Source of the DNA: Photobacterium aquimaris
Lineage (GTDB): Bacteria; Pseudomonadota; Gammaproteobacteria; Enterobacterales; Vibrionaceae
DNA length: 64,000 nucleotides
Assembly: GCF_002954455.1 (NCBI RefSeq)
Contig: NZ_MSCC01000006.1
Location: 1-64,000, forward strand
Direction: 5' to 3'
A program made the position numbers and the translations under genes. The first letter of the stretch is position 1, and each line of letters opens with the position of its first letter. Under the pieces are notes generated by a model. It was given only the letters and a program-made list of their open reading frames with translations. It did not search any database and had not been told where the DNA came from. Shown here piece by piece: positions 8,700 through 17,116 of the stretch.

Positions 8700-8728
8700 A
8701 ATAATTGTATTGTTTATTAGTGATGGTT

Positions 8729-9562
8729 TTATTCGGCAGTCATTAAGCGATCATCGGCAGTTAAAATCGATGTCCACGGTAACTGTTCATCACCTAATAC
8801 GATAAAATTAGGATTTTCTAATGTCTGCCGTAAGTTATAAGACAACGGTGTAATATGGGTATTAAAGATTCGCCCACCAGCTTCTTCAACAATACATTGC
8901 GTTGCCGCCGTATCCCACTCACCCGTTGGTCCTAAACGTAAATAGCAATCAGCCCCCCCTTCAGCGACTAAACACGCTTTTAGAGAGGCAGAGCCCAGTT
9001 CAACTACGTCATAATGATATTGACTGTCAAATCGCGCCTTAGTGATATCAACATTCTGCCGACGACTAATCGCAATCGTCAGCGCACGTAATGGTGACTG
9101 GTGTTTATTAGTTGAGATCACACACGTTTCACCATCAGCAGTAATTTTATGTGCCCCTTGACCTTGCGCGGCATAATACGTCACGCCAGAGACGGGAGCA
9201 TACACCACCCCCATTACAGGCTTATTATTCTCAATCAATGCGATGATAGTAGCAAAATCACCACTGCCAGCAATAAATTCTTGAGTGCCATCAAGTGGAT
9301 CGATCAACCAATAACGTGACCATTGGCTACGTTCAGTCAGCGAAATATTAGCGTCTTCTTCAGATAACACCGGAATATCAGGTGTTAACAATGATAGTCG
9401 CTCAACCACTAACTGATTAGCAGCTAAGTCAGCACTGGTTACTGGGGTATTATCTGATTTAATATGTTGTTCAAACTGACCATTTTGATAAATATCTAAT
9501 ATCAATCGACCAGAGGCTTGAGCAATATCGATAACCTCAGGAATAAGATGGTTAAGTGTCAT
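8729..9562 (-). CDS. cysQ: 3'(2'),5'-bisphosphate nucleotidase CysQ
   Basis: 277 residues of the inositol monophosphatase superfamily. It hydrolyses 3'-phosphoadenosine 5'-phosphate to AMP during sulfate assimilation. Metal-binding motifs are SEEDAN, WLIDPLDGTQEFI and GEWDTAATQCIVEEAGG. It starts 3 bp after the nudE stop and is probably cotranscribed with it; nudE-cysQ next to the eps operon is a typical Vibrionaceae order. Confidence 0.94.
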   Translation of the reverse strand: MTLNHLIPEVIDIAQASGRLILDIYQNGQFEQHIKSDNTPVTSADLAANQLVVERLSLLTPDIPVLSEEDANISLTERSQWSRYWLIDPLDGTQEFIAGSGDFATIIALIENNKPVMGVVYAPVSGVTYYAAQGQGAHKITADGETCVISTNKHQSPLRALTIAISRRQNVDITKARFDSQYHYDVVELGSASLKACLVAEGGADCYLRLGPTGEWDTAATQCIVEEAGGRIFNTHITPLSYNLRQTLENPNFIVLGDEQLPWTSILTADDRLMTAE

Positions 9563-9565
9563 TGG

Positions 9566-10123
9566 CTATTCCTCACAAGCTAAATACTTTAGGGCTAAAA
9601 ACAGCGCACTAATACTACGCGCTTCCGCAAAATCAACATGTGTCAGCAACTCTTCAGCTTGCGCTAACGGCCAGCGTACAACCTCTAGCGGCTCAGGCTC
9701 ATCACCTTCTAAACGCTCTGGATATAAATCTTGGCCGACAAACAGTGTCATTCGGCTCGAAAAATAAGACGGTGCTAAAATCACTTCTTTTAATGGCTGT
9801 AATCGTTGCGCGCCAAAACCTATTTCTTCTTTTAATTCACGATTTGCCGCTTCAAGTGCCGTTTCACCAGCATCAATCAAACCTTTAGGAAAACCTAATT
9901 CATAACGCTCAGTGCCAGCAGAATACTCACGAATAAGTAATAAATCACCATCAGCAGTAACAGGGACAATCAATACTGCATGGCGTCCACTTGGCTGCAT
10001 GCGCTCATAAGTGCGCTCGACACCATTAGAAAAACGTAATTCCAATGATTCAATTTTAAAAAGTCGTGATTGTGCTACAACTTCGGCAGCTAAGATTTGG
10101 GGTTTATCTTTGCCTATTGCCAT
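9566..10123 (-). CDS. nudE: Nudix ADP-sugar/ADP-compound hydrolase NudE
   Basis: 185 residues. The Nudix box reads GLIDAGETALEAANRELKEE then IGF (residues about 84-106), fitting GX5EX7REUXEEXGU. NudE cleaves ADP-ribose, NADH and Ap3A-type substrates to AMP. It is first in a two-gene operon with cysQ. The ATG has an AGGTCC sequence nearby as a weak ribosome site. Confidence 0.9.
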   Translation of the reverse strand: MAIGKDKPQILAAEVVAQSRLFKIESLELRFSNGVERTYERMQPSGRHAVLIVPVTADGDLLLIREYSAGTERYELGFPKGLIDAGETALEAANRELKEEIGFGAQRLQPLKEVILAPSYFSSRMTLFVGQDLYPERLEGDEPEPLEVVRWPLAQAEELLTHVDFAEARSISALFLALKYLACEE

Positions 10124-10194
10124 GATTAGGTCCTGTTTAATGAATGCATTACCAGAATAAAAAAAGCTTACTCTAATTAAAAGCGAATAATCAC

Positions 10195-10227
10195 CAGAAA
10201 GAAAGCGGCAGTCGAAATCGACTGCCG
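10195..10227 (-). terminator. Terminator of the type II secretion operon
   Basis: CGGCAGTCG (206-214 of the 10-kb block) pairs with CGACTGCCG around AAAT or its complement; the minus strand continues CTTTCTTTC. It lies 38 bp after the gspN stop. Confidence 0.8.
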
Positions 10228-10264
10228 GTTATTAATGCTTTTGTGATTAAAATGTTAACTAACG

Positions 10265-11023
10265 CTACAATCGCCCTGAATAGTTAAGTTTATAGTGACC
10301 TTTGGTATTAGGGTCACCTAGCCATTTTAATTGTTTCGCAAGCCCAGCAGGAAATTGTGCTCCCGGTTTGAACCACCCGTGAAATTTATACTGGCGATTA
10401 GTTGCAAGGTTGGCTTGCCAATCACTGCTAACATCAGCAGAGGTTTGATTAATTTTGGCAACAACTGCGCCTTTAGCACAACTTAAATCGGCAAAAACAG
10501 GTCCTGGAGTTATAGTTCCCATTGGAGTTTCTGCTGATCCTTGTACCCAAGCTAAGGTTGCATCAAGTGTTTTACAATAAGGTGCAGCATAGTGGTAATT
10601 TCTAACGGTTAACTCTAAATTACCTTTTACCGTTAGCGGAACAGGCAATTGGGCTTGTGCTATTGCTTGATCGGCAGGCATTGATAACAATAATTTTTCC
10701 GCAAATGGACCATCACTGTCATAACCCACTACTCCTTGTCCTTGAAGGTGAAATTCACTGCCCTTACCAAAGCGAACATCAAATGCAAGTTCACCTTGTA
10801 GCAAGCGACTCATACGCATATCCCATTGCAAGTGACCAAAAGGTTTATTCTGCCAGCGAACATTACCTGCAGAGCCTTGCCATGGTGTCCCAGCAATACC
10901 CTCTAAGGATAATCCATTAATTTTAGGTGCATGCTGCCATAACCAACTTGCAGGAACATGAGCCACTAAACTGGCAATAAATACCACACCAAAACTGGCA
11001 CCAACGGCTAACTTAAATTTCAC
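10265..11023 (-). CDS. gspN: Type II secretion system protein N
   Basis: 252 residues. One N-terminal transmembrane helix (LAVGASFGVVFIASLVAHVPASWLW) is followed by a periplasmic beta-rich domain with GLSLEGIAGTPWQGSAGNV, typical of GspN/EpsN. It is the last gene of the operon, 2 bp after gspM. GspN is present in only some T2SSs, including vibrios, and its exact part in the inner membrane platform is unsettled. The residues resemble AsmA/TamB-like folds, consistent with family suggestions. Confidence 0.9.
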   Translation of the reverse strand: MKFKLAVGASFGVVFIASLVAHVPASWLWQHAPKINGLSLEGIAGTPWQGSAGNVRWQNKPFGHLQWDMRMSRLLQGELAFDVRFGKGSEFHLQGQGVVGYDSDGPFAEKLLLSMPADQAIAQAQLPVPLTVKGNLELTVRNYHYAAPYCKTLDATLAWVQGSAETPMGTITPGPVFADLSCAKGAVVAKINQTSADVSSDWQANLATNRQYKFHGWFKPGAQFPAGLAKQLKWLGDPNTKGHYKLNYSGRL

Positions 11024-11025
11024 GG

Positions 11026-11508
11026 TTATCCTCGTCCTAACTGCAAACGGTTAACTTCAACCATGCCGTTTTTATCAGTTTTTGAGAGATCAATAAACTG
11101 AGTATTGATGCCATAGCTCTGCTGTAAATACACTAACCAATTGACCAGAGTATCAAACGGTAATGGCTGCACCCACACTTGTAGATCATCATTACGGGGC
11201 TGCATGCGAATCAAATCAATTTTAAAGCGAGTCGTGGTTTCATTAATGACTTGGTTAAGTCCTTGATCACTGACATTGACTGTTCCACCAACACGTTTAA
11301 GTGCCGAAATCTGATTGGCTTTATGCTCAACCCATGTCAATAATTGACGCTGTTGATTAATCTTATTCTGAGCTGCTGCTGCACGTTGATTTAACGGCTG
11401 CCACACGCCCCAATACAACATTGCAATAGCTAATGCACTGCCTGCCCCAAGTAGCAAATACTGTTCCCGCTGACTGAGGGATTTCCACCATGCCTTAATC
11501 TCTGCCAT
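11026..11508 (-). CDS. gspM: Type II secretion system inner membrane platform protein M
   Basis: 160 residues with a short cytoplasmic segment, one transmembrane helix (YLLLGAGSALAIAMLYWGVW), a coiled-coil linker and a periplasmic ferredoxin-like domain. GspM binds GspL and stabilises the platform that couples the GspE ATPase to pseudopilus growth. Its ATG overlaps the end of gspL by one base. Confidence 0.92.
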   Translation of the reverse strand: MAEIKAWWKSLSQREQYLLLGAGSALAIAMLYWGVWQPLNQRAAAAQNKINQQRQLLTWVEHKANQISALKRVGGTVNVSDQGLNQVINETTTRFKIDLIRMQPRNDDLQVWVQPLPFDTLVNWLVYLQQSYGINTQFIDLSKTDKNGMVEVNRLQLGRG

Positions 11509-12827
11509 TAGGCTTTTCTCCTCAGTACCACTGCACCACTGACTAAATTATCGGCTTTGGTTAACTGGCCTTGATCAACCTCAAATTGCACGCTCAATGC
11601 ACTGCGTAACTGTTCAAAATCTTGGAACCCTGCCGCTGTCGCCTGTAACCGCAATTCGCCACGTGTTTGGTCATATTTAAGATTAACAATTTTAATCGAA
11701 GGCACTTTTATTAATGCCGGCTTTAATTCACTAAGCCACATTAACATGCCATTTTGTTCACCATGACCACCTAAACTTTTCAACGCTGCATTCATTTGAT
11801 TTTTCAAATAACTCTGCGAAGGTATACGTTTAAACTGTGGTAAAACTTGACGAAAAATACGTTCACTTTCAGCTCGATACGCATTGGCTTGTTGCTCTAA
11901 ACGCTGCGTAGTTAGTACTTGCTCTCCAATAAGTGCCACCAACACCACCGCAGCCGCGATCGCGACTTTACGCCACGGCTGTAAATGTTTACGCCATGCT
12001 GCTTGAGGTTTATAAGGCCCAGATAGCAAGGTTGCCTTTGATTCTGCAGCCCCGATAGCGAGTAACTGCATCACCAGTTCTGGCGTTTGAGGCTGCCAAT
12101 GCCCAGGAATATTTACCGGTGCTGGTGTATAGTGATGAATTGTCACCTGAGCCAAACTCGCAGTAGCTGCAACAATCGATTCAACTTCTTCAGTTAAACG
12201 TGCGGCTTCAGTTTCAGGCGTAATATCATCACCTTCGTCATCGGCGCTATCATCAACCGTATCAACAATAATTGGTGCTTTTTGCGCGGTTACCCAGGCA
12301 GCCAACCAGCTACTATCAGCACAAACGCCCATTGCTTCTGATTGGCGAATTAACCACTGTCCATCGATTTCAGCAGCACTGTAACCATCATTAAATAAGG
12401 GTAAACATAAACAATCGGGAATCAGTTTTTTAAGCTCAATACCACAGTCTGCAAACGCAGCTAACCACATTGCGATTTTGTGATGCTCAATAATAGCCAC
12501 CGTCGCAATATCATTATCACGTTTAAGTAATTGCACATGTAAGCTATCAACATCTTGGGCAAGCTCTTCTTCTAGCAGATACGGTAATACCGCCGTTAAC
12601 TGACGGCTACTTCCAGCAGGAATCGCTACTTGGGTTAATAGCATCTCACTGGTTGGCACTAAGCCATAAACAGGGCGAGCTGCTGCATATTCAGTTAATT
12701 CACTTAACTGATTAATATCCGCCAATTGGCCAGATGCAATCACTTCATTTTGCAGTGGCGACCAGACCAACCATTGCACCGGCATTCCCGGCCGGCTACT
12801 TAGCCTTATCGTCAGAAATTCGCTCAC
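11508..12827 (-). CDS. gspL: Type II secretion system platform protein L
   Basis: About 439 residues. An actin-like cytoplasmic domain (to about residue 280) is followed by a transmembrane helix (VAIAAAVVLVALIGEQVL) and a periplasmic ferredoxin-like domain. It recruits the GspE ATPase to the membrane. A GTG at 12827 is chosen because GGAGG lies five bases before it and vibrio EpsL begins MSEFLT; an in-frame codon at 12839 would add four residues with no ribosome site. The gene overlaps gspK by 32 bp. The linker near residues 190-220 is strongly acidic (DDSADDEGDD), which seems longer than usual. Confidence 0.9.
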   Translation of the reverse strand: MSEFLTIRLSSRPGMPVQWLVWSPLQNEVIASGQLADINQLSELTEYAAARPVYGLVPTSEMLLTQVAIPAGSSRQLTAVLPYLLEEELAQDVDSLHVQLLKRDNDIATVAIIEHHKIAMWLAAFADCGIELKKLIPDCLCLPLFNDGYSAAEIDGQWLIRQSEAMGVCADSSWLAAWVTAQKAPIIVDTVDDSADDEGDDITPETEAARLTEEVESIVAATASLAQVTIHHYTPAPVNIPGHWQPQTPELVMQLLAIGAAESKATLLSGPYKPQAAWRKHLQPWRKVAIAAAVVLVALIGEQVLTTQRLEQQANAYRAESERIFRQVLPQFKRIPSQSYLKNQMNAALKSLGGHGEQNGMLMWLSELKPALIKVPSIKIVNLKYDQTRGELRLQATAAGFQDFEQLRSALSVQFEVDQGQLTKADNLVSGAVVLRRKA

Positions 12828-13830
12828 GGATTCCTCCATATTGGCGACGAACTACCGTCACCTTGTTCTTATCATCACGTTTAAATAATGCCACGGTTCG
12901 CACTCGGGCACGGTCTACTTTTATTTCAGCGTCTAACGAAAAATAATGGCTGGTAACAGTTAGATATTGCTCCATTTCCGTTGCAGTTTTATCTGTTCCT
13001 GAATTAGGACTTGCTGTTGGTGGCTGCGGAATAAGTTTCATAAAGTCAGCAACACTATCCCAAACAGTATGATTTTTATCACGATCAGCAATGATTTTTT
13101 TAGCATCATCTAATGATAATGAGGGCGCAAATAATGCTGATAACAATACTGCTTGTTTTTCAGTAATGGTATTGACGTTAAGTAACATATCATCGGTTGG
13201 CAAAGCACAAATCAAACCTTTAACTTGTTGATAAATTTTGGCTGAAACACCATTAATCGCTCTAAACTCACTGCCATCTGCCAACCAATCATTAGCAGTA
13301 ACATAAGGTGGCTGAAAGCTTTCATAGCTACTGTCTTCAGCGCCATAAGCCGATTGCACTGTGGTATTGCTATCCACAAATTCCCAACTTGAGTCGGCAA
13401 TCACCTCAGCTTCATAATCATCGACACCCGACTCGGTGAGAATATTTTGTAAATAAGTCACTAAAAATGGCTTTTGGCTATTATCAGCCTTCGCTTTTAT
13501 ATTTCTAAAAGCATTTAAGTTAAAACAGGTTTGTTTATCAGTTAAATTACCGCTAATTACCGCGCCGCCATCTAATGGATAACTTTGCTCACCAACAGCC
13601 CAAGCTTGGGTTAAATTAACAGTATCACTGTCTTTAAGGCTTTGTTTGAGTGCTTGCTCTGCCAGCGCTTCAACCCCTAAGCTATACCAATAGCCTTGTT
13701 GATGTTCGACTTGGTTTTGTACTCGATGAAAATTAAGCTGCAACCGCTCGGTCATTTGAACTGCTAATAAGCTCATCAAAGCCACTAGCAATAAAACCAC
13801 AATCAATGCTACTCCACGTTGCTTTCTCAT
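12796..13830 (-). CDS. gspK: Type II secretion minor pseudopilin K
   Basis: 344 residues. The prepilin leader MRKQRG is cut before VALIVVLLLVALMSLLAVQM; the residue five after the cut is not glutamate, as is known for GspK at the pseudopilus tip. The large insertion with CFNLNAF and DANDWLADGSE-type segments matches the GspK alpha domain. It caps the GspI-J-K tip complex. Four-base ATGA overlap with gspJ. Confidence 0.92.
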   Translation of the reverse strand: MRKQRGVALIVVLLLVALMSLLAVQMTERLQLNFHRVQNQVEHQQGYWYSLGVEALAEQALKQSLKDSDTVNLTQAWAVGEQSYPLDGGAVISGNLTDKQTCFNLNAFRNIKAKADNSQKPFLVTYLQNILTESGVDDYEAEVIADSSWEFVDSNTTVQSAYGAEDSSYESFQPPYVTANDWLADGSEFRAINGVSAKIYQQVKGLICALPTDDMLLNVNTITEKQAVLLSALFAPSLSLDDAKKIIADRDKNHTVWDSVADFMKLIPQPPTASPNSGTDKTATEMEQYLTVTSHYFSLDAEIKVDRARVRTVALFKRDDKNKVTVVRRQYGGIRERISDDKAK

Positions 13831-14474
13831 GCGCTAGCCTTTGATTTATCAGTTCTCAGTGCCGAGGTCGGTAATAAGTAAATTCGCTCAATTTCACCGA
13901 GTTTTTTCAAGGTCATAATAACTTTGATCCCCATAGGCAAACTATCGGCTTTATCCCACTTTTTATGCCATTGCTTATCGTAATAAAACTCAAATTTTAA
14001 ATCGCTAACACCCGTCAGTAAGACTCGCACTAACGGCTTGGCACCCACCACGGTATCAGGGTAACGAAACCAAATCCGCTCTAAATTATCATCAATAATA
14101 CGGTAACCAACACGAGTAATGTCACCACGAGGGAACATGGATTGTGGATTTTGCCAACCATCTCGAACAAAGGTGATCCCTTCGCTACTTGAATCTAGAA
14201 GATACTCACCCGCTTGCAAGATTTTATCGGTTGGCTTTTCAGCATCGACTCTAAATTTTCGCGCTACAATCTGTCGAAAGTCATTATCCATCATGATCAT
14301 TGTGCGCTGAATCGCCTGTAAACGCTGATTGTGATCTTTTGATTGCGCGTCGCTACGCATAACATTGGTAATAACTTGATTAGCAGATAAGCTCAACATA
14401 GCAAACACCGCAATCGCCACCAACACTTCCAGTAAGGTGAAACCTTGCTGCTGACGACGATTAATTTGTGACAT
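13827..14474 (-). CDS. gspJ: Type II secretion minor pseudopilin J
   Basis: 215 residues with the class III leader MSQINRRQQQG then FTLLEVLVAIAVFAMLSLSA; Glu at position +5 after the cleavage site is present. GspJ forms the tip trimer with GspI and GspK. Overlaps gspI by 14 bp and gspK by 4 bp, indicating translational coupling. Confidence 0.93.
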   Translation of the reverse strand: MSQINRRQQQGFTLLEVLVAIAVFAMLSLSANQVITNVMRSDAQSKDHNQRLQAIQRTMIMMDNDFRQIVARKFRVDAEKPTDKILQAGEYLLDSSSEGITFVRDGWQNPQSMFPRGDITRVGYRIIDDNLERIWFRYPDTVVGAKPLVRVLLTGVSDLKFEFYYDKQWHKKWDKADSLPMGIKVIMTLKKLGEIERIYLLPTSALRTDKSKASA

Positions 14475-14820
14475 AAGTCTTTACCGTAATAACTGAGTGT
14501 TTACGTTGTGTATCAGTTGCGACTGATACTTCTATTTGGCGCAACAATTGCTGTTGAGTTTTAGTACTGGTGACTGTCCAGTACCAGTCTCGATCAGCCA
14601 ATGTCGATTTACCACGTTTAATCGAACTTGGATACTGACCGCTTAAATGCAATTGAGCTAATTCATTGTCAGCTACCATTGAAGCCAAAGTTTTTTGCTC
14701 TAGATAACCTAGATTATTTAAGTTTTGACTAATGGCACGCATCACGCTTAATGCCGCTACTGCAAAAATCGCTAAAGCAACCAACACCTCTAGCAGGGTA
14801 AATCCTTGCGAGCGCTTCAC
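14461..14820 (-). CDS. gspI: Type II secretion minor pseudopilin I
   Basis: 119 residues. Leader MKRSQG then FTLLEVLVALAIFAVAALSVM with Glu+5; the short globular domain (DNELAQL, DRDWYWTV) matches GspI/EpsI. It nucleates the pseudopilus tip. Overlaps gspH by 4 bp. Confidence 0.93.
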   Translation of the reverse strand: MKRSQGFTLLEVLVALAIFAVAALSVMRAISQNLNNLGYLEQKTLASMVADNELAQLHLSGQYPSSIKRGKSTLADRDWYWTVTSTKTQQQLLRQIEVSVATDTQRKHSVITVKTYVTN

Positions 14821-15416
14821 TGTGATTGCTCCTGTCGTGATAATTGTTCGGCGAATGTTTGCCCTGGCGCTAATAGCACTAAATTACCCACTTCATCCGC
14901 CACCACCTGCCAAAATTGATGCTGATTATTAATTTCAAAACTGACCGTAAACGGAGTGTAGTCACCACTCGCCATCACCACAATTTGTGGCGGTAACGGT
15001 TTATTGTCCTGATCAGACTTTTTAAATATGTCGTCATTTTTAAACATAGAGTCAGATTTAAAAAGTCGGTCCTTATCTTTCCATGCCCCACCAATTTCAA
15101 CGGTAGCGGTAATACCCGCATCCAATTTTACATTGGTGAAAAACTTCGCTCCCTCTAATGGCTGCCAACCATCTTGGGTGAGGGTTAAAAAAGAATATTG
15201 ATGGGGTTCAATACGAATACCGTAATCAACCCCATTTAACATTGCATCTTCACCCAACAGTTGGGCTAAATGATGAAAACGTACTGCCTGCTCTTTCACT
15301 TCATCACGCTTATTATTGGGTAACGTCGACACCACAGCAACGGCACTGGTAGCCAGTAGCACTAACACCAACATAATTTCAATTAAAGTAAAACCTGCAT
15401 TACGTTTCATCATCAT
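14817..15416 (-). CDS. gspH: Type II secretion minor pseudopilin H
   Basis: 199 residues. Leader MMMKRNAG then FTLIEIMLVLVLLATSAVAVV; which of three tandem ATGs is used cannot be decided. The globular domain shows DYGIRIEPHQYSFL and FWQVVADEVGNL. Residues about 116-133 hold a three-fold six-residue repeat (x-x-L/M/I-F-K-x) encoded by 18-bp tandem DNA repeats, a hydrophilic loop not expected in a minor pseudopilin of this type. GspH joins the major pseudopilin GspG to the tip. Confidence 0.9.
   Translation of the reverse strand: MMMKRNAGFTLIEIMLVLVLLATSAVAVVSTLPNNKRDEVKEQAVRFHHLAQLLGEDAMLNGVDYGIRIEPHQYSFLTLTQDGWQPLEGAKFFTNVKLDAGITATVEIGGAWKDKDRLFKSDSMFKNDDIFKKSDQDNKPLPPQIVVMASGDYTPFTVSFEINNQHQFWQVVADEVGNLVLLAPGQTFAEQLSRQEQSQ
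15018..15072 (-). repeat. Three 18-bp imperfect tandem repeats inside gspH
   Basis: Units of 18 bp at about 15019-15036, 15037-15054 and 15055-15072 share a TTTAAA-type core and end in similar trinucleotides. In the protein they give DRLFKS, DSMFKN and DDIFKK. The reading frame is kept, and the repeat is a likely source of length variation in a surface loop. Confidence 0.75.
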
Positions 15417-15419
15417 TTA

Positions 15420-15866
15420 TTAGCTTTTTTTGTTGTAGTTCAACATGTTCCAGTTGCCGATATCAGTATTAATACCGTCACCGCCTTCTTGGCCATCAGC
15501 ACCTAGAGTGAATATATCAACCGCACCATGTTCGCCCGGTGATACGTATTGGTAATCGTAGCCCCATGGGTCTTTAGGTAGACGTTTAATGTAGCCACCA
15601 TCACGGTAATTGCGCGGCTCAGGCGAAGAAGAAGGTTTAGTTACCAATGCTTCTAACCCTTGATCAGTAGTTGGGAAGACGCTGTTATCGAGCTTGTACA
15701 TTTCCAATGATTGCTCAAGCGAACTAATATCGGTTACTGCTTTTTGTTGATCCGCTTTTTCTTTGTTACCCAAAAGGTTTGGCACCACTAAACTTGCCAA
15801 TACGCCAAGGATTACAATTACTACCATTACTTCTAACAGCGTAAAACCACGTTGCTTTTGTTGCAT
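15420..15866 (-). CDS. gspG: Type II secretion major pseudopilin G
   Basis: 148 residues. Leader MQQKQRG then FTLLEVMVVIVILGVLASLV, followed by PNLLGNKEKADQQKAV and the calcium-site loop GADGQEGGDGINTDIGNW, all diagnostic of GspG. It polymerises into the periplasmic pseudopilus that pushes substrates through GspD. The prepilin peptidase GspO/PilD is not in this window. Confidence 0.96.
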   Translation of the reverse strand: MQQKQRGFTLLEVMVVIVILGVLASLVVPNLLGNKEKADQQKAVTDISSLEQSLEMYKLDNSVFPTTDQGLEALVTKPSSSPEPRNYRDGGYIKRLPKDPWGYDYQYVSPGEHGAVDIFTLGADGQEGGDGINTDIGNWNMLNYNKKS

Positions 15867-15889
15867 TTTTCACCCTCCAAAAGAAAAAT

Positions 15890-17116
15890 CTACATTCCGA
15901 CCATGTTGTTTAGTTCAATAATCGGCATCAAGGTTGCAATCACGATAAACATCACCACTCCTGCCATGGCGACAATCAATAATGGTTCAAATACTCCTAA
16001 CGCCATATTGACCAAGGATTCAAAATCACGATCTTGGTTATCCGCTGCACGGGTTAGCATTTGTTCAAGTTCACCACTGCGTTCACCGCTGGCAATCATA
16101 TGTAACATCATTGGCGGAAACAGTGCGGTTTTTTCCAATGAAATACGTAAACTTGCACCTTCACGCACTCTATCTGCAGCTTCAAGGATCTTTTTATTAA
16201 CGTAGGTATTGGTCATTACGTCAGACGCGACTTTCATACCATCTAATAAGGGGATTGCACTTGAAGTACAAATCGACAATGTCCGTGCAAAACGAGAGGT
16301 GTTTAACCCGCGAGCAACTTTACCAATAACTGGTAGCCGTAAAATAGCCCGATCCCATTTGATGCGAAACGCAGGTTTTTTAAGGGCTGTTTTGATCAAG
16401 GTAATCATGCCAATAATCACGATTACCACCAGCAGCCCCCAGTGCTGAACAAAATTACTGGCGGCCAATAACACTTCAGTGATTGCTGGTAAACCTTGAT
16501 TCATTTGCACAAATTGATCGACAATTTTAGGCACCACAGTCGCTAACAAAAACGCTACCACCGAGATCGCCACCAGCGTCAGCATTAATGGATAAATCAT
16601 CGCTTGCTGCAACTTGCTGCGCATCTGTTGACGGTTTTCACTGTAATCAGCCAAACGGTTTAAGATGGTATCTAAATGACCTGACTTCTCACCTGCCGCC
16701 ACCATGGCACGAAATAACTGATCAAACACATGTGGATATTCCGCCATACTGTCAGCTAAGGTATAACCTTCAACTACGCGCGAGCGTACTGCCAGTAAAA
16801 TGTTTTTTAAACGCGGCTTTTCATTTTGCTCTGCTACCGCTTTAATACATTCTTCCAATGGCATTGAAGCCTGCACCAATGTTGCTAACTGACGGGTGAT
16901 CAGCGCTAATTCATTGGTGCTGATCCCGCGTCGAAAGGTTAACTTACTCGGTGCTGCCGCCGTTTTTTTACCTTGACCCGAGGTTTGGTTAACTTCAATC
17001 GGCACCAGTCCTTGTTCACGCAACTGTTGCCTTACTTGACGTGAGGTATCACCTTCTAATACCCCTTTCTTTTGGCGACCTTTGGCATCTAATGCTTTAT
17101 ATTCAAACGCAGCCAT
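15890..17116 (-). CDS. gspF: Type II secretion inner membrane protein F
   Basis: 408 residues. Two tandem GspF domains (each with a GERSG or GEKSG motif: VAAGEKSGHLD and IASGERSGELE) and three transmembrane helices. It is the polytopic core of the platform and probably the rotor for pseudopilus assembly. It overlaps gspE by one base. Confidence 0.95.
   Translation of the reverse strand: MAAFEYKALDAKGRQKKGVLEGDTSRQVRQQLREQGLVPIEVNQTSGQGKKTAAAPSKLTFRRGISTNELALITRQLATLVQASMPLEECIKAVAEQNEKPRLKNILLAVRSRVVEGYTLADSMAEYPHVFDQLFRAMVAAGEKSGHLDTILNRLADYSENRQQMRSKLQQAMIYPLMLTLVAISVVAFLLATVVPKIVDQFVQMNQGLPAITEVLLAASNFVQHWGLLVVIVIIGMITLIKTALKKPAFRIKWDRAILRLPVIGKVARGLNTSRFARTLSICTSSAIPLLDGMKVASDVMTNTYVNKKILEAADRVREGASLRISLEKTALFPPMMLHMIASGERSGELEQMLTRAADNQDRDFESLVNMALGVFEPLLIVAMAGVVMFIVIATLMPIIELNNMVGM

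Noticed and set aside
13212..13400. Minus-strand ORF inside gspK in another frame
   Set aside because: Shadow of gspK, which is clearly coding.
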